From Haliclystus octoradiatus (lineage: Eukaryota; Cnidaria; Staurozoa; Stauromedusae; Haliclystidae): a stretch of 64,000 nucleotides of DNA. The stretch spans positions 4,375,543-4,439,542 of the forward strand of contig OU744452.1 of NCBI GenBank assembly GCA_916610825.1, in the 5' to 3' direction. Every line of letters begins with the position of its first letter. Position 1 is the first letter of the stretch. Under the pieces are notes generated by a model that saw nothing but the letters and a program-made list of their open reading frames with translations, did no database searches and had not been told where the DNA came from. A program made the translations under genes and the position numbers. Positions 61,601-64,000 of this stretch are shown piece after piece.

Positions 61601-63803
61601 CAATCATGCGATGAAACAAGGAAAGAACTTTACCGTTTAAATTGTAAAATAAGTGTAAATTTCGACGCTATTTTTAAAAGTAAGAAGCTCAACGACAACT
61701 TGCGTACCTGTGAGGAGAAGCCAGATTTGTTAACCCAACAATGCGTCATATATCATTTTAAATGTGGTCTGTGCGAAGCAGACTATGCCGGCTATACATG
61801 ACGGCACCTATATGAACGCATAGATGAACACAACAAAGGTAACCTTGGTACACACGTCCGTCAAGAGCACGGCATATCTACTGATGAATTTGAAAAACAT
61901 TTTAAAATCATAAAAAAGTGCAAAAATAAATTTGATTGTCTCGTGAATAAAATGCTGGCAATTCAAGAATTGAAACCAACATTAAACGTCCAAGGCGATT
62001 CCATCCGAGCCAAAGTTTTCAAATAACTGCATGTATTTCATGATACAGCATTTCCTCTAATGATTAGAAATATATCTAGGCTGGTTACCATAGTTACTGT
62101 TGTCACTGATATCAATATCATACTGTTAAACCCTTTATCTCGAATCCTTAACATCACAATAAATTTGGCCTAGGTGCTTGGTTGGTGGGAGGTTGGAAGC
62201 AAAATACAATAGCTAGTTGAGCAATAGCAGACCTGACACCACCAACCAAGCTCCAGTCACACTGCTAAGTCAGTGGAATTCCTAGTTATACTTACCTTTA
62301 TCAACCAACAAAGGGATGGGTAGGGAGGGGAAAGTAAACAATGAACAGCGTAAAATATCAGCAGCACATAAATCAACCGCTTCAACAAATACAATAGCAA
62401 CAGCATAACAATTGTGTTCATATACAAACTTGACATCATTGTTTAGATGAAAGGCTTTTACATAACAGATCATAGGCATACATGCAGTACAGATCAAACG
62501 AGCCATTCAATAAGCATAAACCCTCATCAACTTTTCTCAACCATTCAGCGGTGCGTTGAAGCAAAGAAAGAACAGTATCACCCTGAGCCGCACCGATAAT
62601 TAGCTTAATCTAGGGTCCTAGGAATAAGGAACTGACAGGGTCATGCTGTTACATGTGCTCAACTCAACACTAAGGCAGATTGGTGTCTATAAGAAGACTT
62701 TGTGCCATTTAACAGGAGAGCTTGCAGCGGGATTCAAAGATAGTGTTTAACCTCAGTAAAATTTCATTTAACTACAATAAATATTCTTCACGATGTAACT
62801 TTACCCTCAAGGGGCAAACAATTTTATGTATAAAGATATCTTCATTACTAATAAAAAAAACATTCACTTAAGAATGGCTGAAGTTAATCAGTCGAAACGT
62901 TGTGCAAACTTAGTTGTGTTGTTATTTTGTACCAAAATTATCACCAAGAAAATTCTGATAAATAATTAATAATTGTAATCAATTACTTTTTCGGCTGAAG
63001 TAATTAGTAACGTAATTACTTACTTTTGAGGAGAAGTAATTTGTAATGTAACTTATTACTTCTAAAAAGTAATTCTCACATCACTGCCCTATATAGAACC
63101 TAGAACCTGTATACCGTTTTTCCAGTGTTTTCTAAAAGTAGAATTATTACAATGATTTCCATAGACAATTGCATTATCACACTCTGTTTTTCTTTCTTTA
63201 ATTGTTTCCCTATTCTGATGCTTAAGTATCTATACTAAAACCAACGTATCATCCATTGTTTATCATTCAGTAATACAGTATGACTTTCAATTTCAATTAA
63301 TGTTTTATTTGTTTGTGCACTGGTAGCTCAGTGGTAGTGTCTGCACATAGCATGGAAAGCCGGAGTACCATTGTACTTTGTACCATGTACCGTTGTAATA
63401 ATTTGTATATGTAAATGTTTTAATTTCCCCCAATAAACAAGCACTAATGTGCTTACATAAGGACTGTAATGTGATTCTCAGTCATTGTTAACTTATGAAA
63501 TATAATTTTATTTTTATTTGATATACTTGTTTAATTAATTGTTAAATTGTGAACATTAAATGACTACCTGTTTTGTTCTGGTATATTAATTTAGCAAAAT
63601 TATCTCAATTTGAATTGATCATTTTATCATCTCTAGGCAGCAAAAACTGATGTTACAGTTGTGGCATTCATGATATTTCCTGCACGTACAAATAACTTCA
63701 ATGTTGATGCATTGAAAGGACAAGCGCTTGTCAAACAGTTGAGAGAGACAGTATCTCGAATTCAAGATAAAGTTGGCAAGAGAATGTTTGAATCTGCTAT
63801 GGG
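16602..63803 (+). CDS. GYS: glycogen synthase, first 12 coding exons (3' end beyond window)
   Basis: This is the cytosolic GT3-family enzyme that extends glycogen by transferring glucose from UDP-glucose to alpha-1,4 chains. Twelve GT-AG exons join in phase to 1205 coding nt (about 401 residues), against about 700-740 for animal enzymes. Seen in order: WEVANKVGGIYTV (N-lobe nucleotide-sugar loop), [109 protein letters not shown], and [16 protein letters not shown]. The C-lobe catalytic E-x7-E and the arginine cluster lie beyond the window. The N-terminus is short, with only about 19 residues before FVFEIAWE. It has RRSRSP in place of the usual site-2 region. Intron 1 is about 23 kb. Assignment is secure. 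Confidence 0.96.
17506..18930 (-). mobile_element. Penelope-like retroelement copy 1: RT and GIY-YIG endonuclease part
   Basis: A 487-codon open frame (18969-17506) covers most of a Penelope-like element ORF, which normally couples reverse transcriptase to a GIY-YIG nuclease. [15 protein letters not shown] is at about residues 19-33. RT motif A is [15 protein letters not shown] (Asp90), motif [16 protein letters not shown] (154-168), motif [11 protein letters not shown] (YVDD 191-194). The nuclease, about 396-487, has [20 protein letters not shown] and ends near [11 protein letters not shown]. All catalytic RT residues appear intact and no stop interrupts this half. The N-terminal half lies at 22590-23065, split off by a 3.6-kb foldback insertion, so the element is dead. 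The first 12-13 codons of the open frame come from the insertion arm. Antisense to GYS. Confidence 0.95.
18914..22576. mobile_element. foldback element with satellite core, splitting the Penelope copy
   Basis: Arms of about 130 bp are inverted copies: left about 18914-19047, right about 22446-22576. They share GGACAAATTGCAACACAAGC, AAAATCGAGAAAAATCGAG and TGGCGGAA. The core holds a tandem array of about 145-bp units (20400-22050). The open frame at 19238-19513 (minus) matches nothing I know. The arms extend into bases that also match the Penelope coding sequence (CCAGTCAATCT), so the exact insertion border is unclear. The architecture of inverted arms plus central tandem repeats resembles HINE/pearl-type non-autonomous Helentrons, but I see no diagnostic ends. 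Confidence 0.75.
20400..22050. repeat. tandem array, about ten units of about 145 bp
   Basis: Units begin near TTTATGATGTCAGAAATGTT and contain GGACTCTTGGACCACACC and CTATTATACTACTGAGGGTG. Starts recur near 20586, 20773, 20921, 21067, 21212, 21356, 21506, 21648, 21796 and 21929. Units are 85-95 percent alike by eye, and the outer ones are more degraded. Confidence 0.95.
22590..23065 (-). mobile_element. Penelope-like element copy 1: N-terminal RT part
   Basis: An open frame at 23010-22639, extended upstream in frame to about 23060, contains [20 protein letters not shown], the conserved N-terminal RT block of Penelope-like ORFs. A basic [10 protein letters not shown] stretch and [10 protein letters not shown] follow. 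A frameshift then leads to [10 protein letters not shown] near 22575-22605, the residues directly before GLPKTHK in intact elements. This fits exactly onto the C-terminal part that resumes at 18930. The stop at 22639 breaks the frame before the insertion. Confidence 0.88.
23085..23525 (-). mobile_element. PIF/Harbinger transposase N-terminal fragment
   Basis: Reading the minus strand with two frameshifts gives an opening [10 protein letters not shown], then DECIINF-FKK, GCIEALCITLRRF and [20 protein letters not shown] (frame 23284-23081). The order EFRFRK - GIEALCI-LKRFAYP - GRS.P.LS is the usual lead-in of PIF/Harbinger DDE_4 nucleases. The catalytic DDE region is absent. The fragment abuts the Penelope 5' end at about 23065, which suggests Penelope inserted into or beside it. 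Antisense to GYS. Confidence 0.8.
23920..25335 (-). mobile_element. hAT transposase remnant 2 (BED finger to LDPR motif)
   Basis: Minus-strand fragments read in hAT order. The second half of a BED finger ([19 protein letters not shown], about 25250) is followed by [15 protein letters not shown]. Next come [20 protein letters not shown] (about 24930), [29 protein letters not shown] (about 24500), and [17 protein letters not shown] (about 24120). Several stops and frameshifts separate them. The C-terminal dimerisation motif (SSERLFS type) was not found. ZBED-like hAT; antisense to GYS. Confidence 0.85.
25907..28433. mobile_element. TTAA-flanked foldback transposon with 420-bp arms
   Basis: The left arm, about 25907-26327, recurs inverted at about 28033-28433, starting AGTGTACATCCCGGATATTG and ending at GATTAACACCTCTTTACGAC. 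TTAA lies directly outside both ends (25903-25906, 28434-28437), the duplication typical of piggyBac-superfamily elements. Without the nested LTR element it would be about 0.9 kb, almost all arm. No transposase is present, so it was mobilised in trans. Arms are roughly 80-85 percent alike by eye. Confidence 0.85.
26358..27974 (-). mobile_element. short non-autonomous LTR element (TRIM-like) nested in the foldback
   Basis: Direct repeats of over 200 bp, almost identical, sit at 26358-26571 and 27752-27960. Read on the minus strand the LTR starts TGTA(G/C)GAACCTTC, carries CTATAAATAC, and ends CTCATCA. Directly inside the upstream copy is ATTGGTCCGTCG, a plausible primer-binding region. Directly inside the downstream copy is GGCGGGGGGAGT, a polypurine tract. 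GGGT flanks both ends (26355-26358, 27975-27978). The upstream LTR lacks about 70 bp found in the other. The internal 1.1 kb is T-rich, repetitive and non-coding. Confidence 0.75.
28700..30430 (-). mobile_element. P-element/THAP9-like transposase remnant
   Basis: Minus-strand frames in order. [20 protein letters not shown] and [20 protein letters not shown] (30430-29923) are followed by a CxxC-like block RAKNCHI...KKCKVC with PAKV (about 29700-29800). A diverged middle leads to [39 protein letters not shown] and [20 protein letters not shown] (29100-28711). The last three blocks match the C-terminal region of P-element-like transposases, and the first blocks fit the upstream part of the same long ORF type. 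Many stops and frameshifts. The THAP finger was not seen. Antisense to GYS; immediately right of the TTAA foldback. Confidence 0.68.
30480..31480 (-). mobile_element. hAT transposase remnant 1
   Basis: The minus strand reads [50 protein letters not shown] (31310-31130) and the open frame 31121-30813 with [21 protein letters not shown] frame with stops then runs to [20 protein letters not shown] near 30560. This is the RNase-H core of a ZBED4/6-like hAT. The first catalytic-region Asp and the TRWNS block are present; the C-terminus is lost. It is a different subfamily from the hAT at 23.9-25.3 kb, judged by sequence. Confidence 0.88.
31550..32510 (-). mobile_element. Mutator-like transposase remnant
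   Basis: Two alternating minus-strand frames give [20 protein letters not shown], then [20 protein letters not shown] (about 32230-32170). GDGDSCCYR (about 31940), [19 protein letters not shown] and a [16 protein letters not shown] block (about 31720) follow. Their order is that of the metazoan Mutator-like family with VDGTWQKRG and GDGDS acidic motifs. Heavily frameshifted. It lies directly upstream, in its own sense, of hAT remnant 1, so one may have inserted beside the other. Confidence 0.72.
32511..34604. other. GYS intron 1, mostly unassigned
   Basis: The minus strand at about 32860-33000 reads a Ser-rich, Lys-rich stretch ([20 protein letters not shown]) that may be the N-terminal part of a transposase but cannot be assigned. 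A short (GTT)n run occurs at about 33906-33925. Otherwise nothing recognisable. Confidence 0.4.
34605..36390 (-). mobile_element. uncharacterised multi-copy transposon-type gene, decayed (family A)
   Basis: Minus-strand blocks in order. [13 protein letters not shown] and [18 protein letters not shown] lie at 36390-36160. [20 protein letters not shown] is at about 35870 and a lysine-rich [10 protein letters not shown] block at about 35680. A block equivalent to an SDG.xQYKN motif is near 35340, followed by [13 protein letters not shown] at about 35250. [20 protein letters not shown] then [19 protein letters not shown] lie at 34874-34750. I recall this order from long, multi-copy proteins scattered through many invertebrate genomes. 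They are generally unnamed and look transposon-borne, with a possible RNase-H-like core. Full of stops. No biochemical function known to me. Confidence 0.6.
36616..36993. mobile_element. TA-flanked MITE, longer relative of the element at 954-1031
   Basis: Arms of about 80 bp start G(T/C)CTGCGTTACAGACCGC and continue through AAGAATAGGGTCTGTGT to TCTCTGTCC, inverted at the two ends. TA sits outside both (36614-36615, 36994-36995). The outer 15 bp match the 78-bp element at 954. The 378-bp element carries no coding sequence. Confidence 0.85.
37420..38800 (-). mobile_element. SWIM zinc finger / YqaJ-type gene remnant
   Basis: On the minus strand, [20 protein letters not shown] is followed by [15 protein letters not shown] (about 38760-38650). 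This is a SWIM-type CxC...CxH finger with the usual GLVY helix. [17 protein letters not shown] follows. Further on (about 37700-37480) are [15 protein letters not shown] and a basic block where related proteins carry the start of a YqaJ-like nuclease domain. The region between is acidic and frameshifted (38288-38046). Proteins of this layout are multi-copy in several invertebrate genomes. The SWIM finger is clear; the YqaJ part is inferred from order. Confidence 0.62.
38801..39678. other. end of GYS intron 1, nothing recognised
   Basis: AT-rich non-coding sequence up to the exon 2 acceptor. No repeat or coding similarity seen. Confidence 0.5.
39679..39860 (+). CDS. GYS: GYS exon 2
   Basis: Acceptor TTTTTAG, donor GTAAAA. 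It encodes [18 protein letters not shown] through AMRNQGIK. The first two bases complete the split Val codon from exon 1. Confidence 0.95.
40283..40412 (+). mobile_element. pogo/Tigger-like MITE, truncated copy
   Basis: Starts TATAGTCAAACGTTTAGAACG and shares the internal phrase GGTCACTCTTAAAATGTCCAAAATAGT with copies at 52232-52401 and 59292-59469. The right end is incomplete. Confidence 0.6.
40745..42110 (-). mobile_element. uncharacterised multi-copy transposon-type gene, decayed (family B)
   Basis: Minus-strand blocks in order. [20 protein letters not shown] (about 41970) resembles the first half of a Cys-rich finger. [18 protein letters not shown] (about 41790) carries the Y(H/Y)..C spacing seen in EARYHRKC-type proteins. 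[18 protein letters not shown] and [18 protein letters not shown] lie at about 41280-41160. [19 protein letters not shown] (about 40900) is a DTDVVVI-type acidic block. I recall this order from unnamed, multi-copy proteins in cnidarian, mollusc and arthropod genomes, probably transposon-encoded. Stops and frameshifts throughout. The open frame 42282-42563 (minus) could be its N-terminal extension but is not recognised. Located in GYS intron 2, antisense. Confidence 0.55.
42111..43780. other. GYS intron 2, unassigned part
   Basis: An AT-rich region with one 93-codon minus frame (42282-42563) of unknown nature. Otherwise no recognisable gene or repeat. Confidence 0.4.
43780..43872 (+). repeat. 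partial copy of dispersed repeat R
   Basis: AATGCTGTTGCTATTGTTA through GATATTTTACGCTGTTTA also occurs at 48230-48305 and inverted at 62345-62430. It ends about 30 bp upstream of GYS exon 3, just before that exon's polypyrimidine tract. Confidence 0.75.
43903..43941 (+). CDS. GYS: GYS exon 3 (39 nt)
   Basis: Acceptor TTATCAG, donor GTAAGT. Encodes [13 protein letters not shown], matching the KVYFGRWLIEG segment of animal enzymes. Confidence 0.93.
43990..44100 (+). mobile_element. 3' part of a SINE related to 15055-15431
   Basis: CATTGCTCTCAGCGAAAAGAGCC and CTAGAAATAGAGGAGTGGTA match the tail half of the spacer SINE in opposite window orientation. The tRNA-like head is missing (5'-truncated). 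Confidence 0.75.
44452..44604 (+). CDS. GYS: GYS exon 4
   Basis: Acceptor TGTTTTAG, donor GTATAC. It has 51 codons from [16 protein letters not shown] to [10 protein letters not shown]. Confidence 0.95.
45179..45364 (+). CDS. GYS: GYS exon 5
   Basis: Acceptor CATATTTCAG, donor GTATGT. It has 62 codons with [28 protein letters not shown] and [10 protein letters not shown]. Confidence 0.95.
45365..46278. other. start of GYS intron 5, nothing recognised
   Basis: AT-rich intron sequence with no coding or repeat similarity that I can support. Confidence 0.4.
47690..48310 (-). repeat. dispersed repeat R, copy inside the LINE
   Basis: About 620 bp with a second, inverted and rearranged copy at 62120-62790 and a fragment at 43780-43872. 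Recognisable phrases are GTCATGCTGTTACATGTGCTC, TTGGTTGGTGGGAGGTTGG and GATATTTTACGCTGTTTA (some on the opposite strand). It interrupts the LINE RT between the template-grip block and FADD. No coding potential; probably a non-autonomous DNA element. Confidence 0.75.
49843..50934. mobile_element. insertion in the LINE endonuclease, with tRNA-like core
   Basis: About 1.1 kb separates AAETQ from FFSLYIPP of the endonuclease. It holds AAATCAAATC-type low-complexity sequence (49880-50040), a tRNA-like segment at 50136-50206, and a short GAAAT tandem run (about 50845-50868). Probably one or two nested SINE or MITE insertions; borders approximate. Confidence 0.5.
50136..50206 (-). repeat. tRNA(Pro)-like pseudogene or SINE head
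   Basis: The minus strand has a perfect A box (TGGTCTAGCGG) and B box (GGTTCAATCCC). An anticodon stem-loop TTGCA-TTAGGCG-TGCGG has a Pro-type AGG anticodon. The acceptor ends do not pair and the T stem is defective, so it is not a functional tRNA gene. More likely a tRNA-derived SINE head. Confidence 0.6.
51061..51494. other. second insertion within the LINE endonuclease
   Basis: About 430 bp of very AT-rich sequence separates SKKG from IRFSSEQGG of the endonuclease. Contains ACTAGTCGGACAACCGAA and TAGCCGGACAGGCACTA near 51350-51395. No ends could be resolved. Confidence 0.4.
52232..52401 (-). mobile_element. pogo/Tigger-like MITE copy
   Basis: The minus strand starts TACAGTCAAATGCAATATAACG and holds GGTAACCTCTATACAGCGG and GTGACCACTCTTGCATGTC. 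It ends ACAGGTTTCGCTGTGTACTA. The family is shared with 40283 and 59292. It ends about 110 bp upstream of the 15-nt GYS microexon. Confidence 0.75.
52512..52526 (+). CDS. GYS: GYS exon 6, 15-nt microexon (FNVDK)
   Basis: A long pyrimidine tract ending TTTTTCAG precedes TTTAATGTGGACAAG and donor GTAGGA. The five residues FNVDK complete the conserved NFNVDKEAG segment between exons 5 and 7. All three exons meet in phase 0. Confidence 0.88.
52913..53042 (+). CDS. GYS: GYS exon 7
   Basis: Acceptor TTTATTAG, donor GTAAGT. Encodes [17 protein letters not shown], then [20 protein letters not shown]. Ends one base into the Asp codon of [10 protein letters not shown]. Confidence 0.95.
53043..56776. 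other. GYS intron 7
   Basis: Holds the tandem duplication described separately. Otherwise AT-rich sequence without coding similarity. Confidence 0.4.
54298..55095. repeat. tandem duplication, two copies offset by 431 bp
   Basis: GTGAAACTAAAAGCTGAATC at 54297 recurs at 54728 and similarity continues for about 370 bp. It runs through GCGGGGCATAAAAACAAATG and CAAAATGACGTTGGCGTTCG to GTTATGAGCAGGCAGGC. Copies are about 95 percent alike, so the duplication is recent relative to other features. No gene in it. Confidence 0.9.
56777..56816 (+). CDS. GYS: GYS exon 8 (40 nt)
   Basis: Acceptor TCATCAG, donor GTAAGT. Encodes [14 protein letters not shown] with split codons at both ends. Confidence 0.93.
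57840..58990. mobile_element. inverted-repeat element with about 100-bp ends
   Basis: The left end (57850-57945: AAACATCTTTTTACATTCAG, then AAAAGTTCATGAACAGTTCA) recurs inverted at 58885-58990. The interior holds a pogo-like MITE at 58359-58542. Possibly a foldback transposon; target site not resolved. Related TTCATGAA-rich sequence occurs at 63870-63985. Confidence 0.55.
58359..58542. mobile_element. pogo-like MITE with CAGTCAAACT ends
   Basis: CAGTCAAACTCGGTTAATATCC at the left and its near complement ending GTTTGACTG at the right. The middle is repeated TTAATATCCC(A/C)CCT motifs. Different interior from the other pogo-like copies. Confidence 0.7.
59115..59192 (+). CDS. GYS: GYS exon 9
   Basis: Acceptor AATACAG, donor GTAAGT. 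Encodes [20 protein letters not shown] and RGHFYG. Confidence 0.94.
59292..59469 (+). mobile_element. pogo/Tigger-like MITE copy
   Basis: TACAGTCAAATCTGTTATAATGG at the left. Contains GGTCACTCTAGTAATGTCTAAAATAG and CTATTGAATCAACCGTTTAT, the same layout as 52232-52401. It lies 100 bp downstream of GYS exon 9. Confidence 0.72.
59830..59880 (+). CDS. GYS: GYS exon 10 (51 nt)
   Basis: Acceptor GACTTTAG, donor GTAAGT. Encodes [16 protein letters not shown]. It was found by homology and phase, being too short to stand out as an open frame. Confidence 0.93.
59881..60746. other. GYS intron 10, nothing recognised
   Basis: AT-rich intron without recognisable element. Confidence 0.4.
60747..60816 (+). 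CDS. GYS: GYS exon 11
   Basis: Acceptor ATTCTCAG, donor GTAAGA. Encodes [20 protein letters not shown] then FMLK. Confidence 0.94.
61335..62025 (+). mobile_element. Penelope-like retroelement copy 2: C-terminal part
   Basis: The plus strand reads [20 protein letters not shown], then [27 protein letters not shown] and [20 protein letters not shown]. It continues with [13 protein letters not shown] and [14 protein letters not shown]. This corresponds to the end of RT and the GIY-YIG nuclease of copy 1. A TGA at about 61799 replaces the Arg of the YTxRHL motif, and there is a frameshift near 61530. 5'-truncated, as is common for Penelope-like elements. Sense with GYS, in intron 11. Clearly diverged from copy 1. 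Confidence 0.9.
62120..62790 (+). repeat. dispersed repeat R, second copy (rearranged)
   Basis: Inverse complement of most of 47690-48310. The segment CTTTATCTC(G/A)AATCCTTAACATC lies before rather than after the main body, indicating a permuted or tandemly arranged source. Confidence 0.75.
62975..63085. repeat. GTAATTACTT-type low-complexity element
   Basis: AAGTAATTAGTAACGTAATT and AGTAATTTGTAATGTAACTT repeated with variation. Similar sequences form ends of many hAT-type non-autonomous elements in animals. No clear borders here. Confidence 0.5.
63637..63803 (+). CDS. GYS: GYS exon 12
   Basis: Acceptor CATCTCTAG, donor GTATTG. Encodes [20 protein letters not shown] to RMFESAMG. Ends two bases into a codon; the next exon is outside the window. 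Confidence 0.92.
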
Positions 63804-64000
63804 GTATTGTAATGATTAATAATTGATTCTTCTATGAACTAGCTCATCTCTTCCAAATTAACCACTACCAACAAAATTCAATGATTTCATGAACAATAAG
63901 AATATTTATGAACACCTTATACACGGTTTATTAACCGTTTTTGAAAGTTTGTGAGCTGTCATGATGATTTCATGAATTCTAAAATGCCTGTTTTTATCAA

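Noticed and set aside
63319-63375. tRNA-like A box TAGCTCAGTGG
   Set aside because: No B box at the right distance and no cloverleaf; at most a decayed SINE head.

Overview
This 64-kb window is nuclear DNA from an invertebrate animal. It is AT-rich, has GT-AG introns, and carries metazoan genes with long introns full of decayed transposons. I cannot name the species. Two host genes lie head to head.

(1) 1218-11271, minus strand: a complete-looking four-exon Shaw/Kv3-type voltage-gated potassium channel. The joined exons keep frame and give 601 residues: T1 domain, S1-S6, TVGYGD selectivity filter, PVP gate. Its introns carry a 0.5-kb AAT microsatellite, a ten-copy 42-bp minisatellite and a CAT microsatellite.

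(2) 16602 to beyond the right edge, plus strand: the first twelve coding exons (about 401 residues) of glycogen synthase (GYS). These include a 15-nt microexon and a first intron of about 23 kb. The remaining exons lie outside the window.

Between the genes (11.3-16.6 kb) sit a foldback element, a LINE reverse-transcriptase piece, and a tRNA-derived SINE with a perfect 11-bp target-site duplication. GYS intron 1 (16.7-39.7 kb) is a transposon archive. In order it holds a Penelope-like element split by a foldback element with a satellite core, PIF/Harbinger, a hAT, a TTAA-flanked foldback with a nested short LTR element, a P-element/THAP9-like transposase, a second hAT, a Mutator-like transposase, an uncharacterised transposon-type gene, a TA-flanked MITE, and a SWIM/YqaJ-type gene. 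Later introns hold a second uncharacterised transposon-type gene, a LINE broken by insertions, pogo-like MITEs, a dispersed repeat, a 431-bp-spaced tandem duplication, and a second Penelope-like 3' end.

Almost every coding transposon remnant inside GYS is antisense to it; only the second Penelope copy is sense. All are broken by stops, frameshifts or insertions. The one long open frame is the 487-codon Penelope RT/GIY-YIG segment. I saw no CRISPR array, rRNA, convincing functional tRNA, or prokaryotic gene cluster. Family names rest on motifs read by eye, not on database searches.
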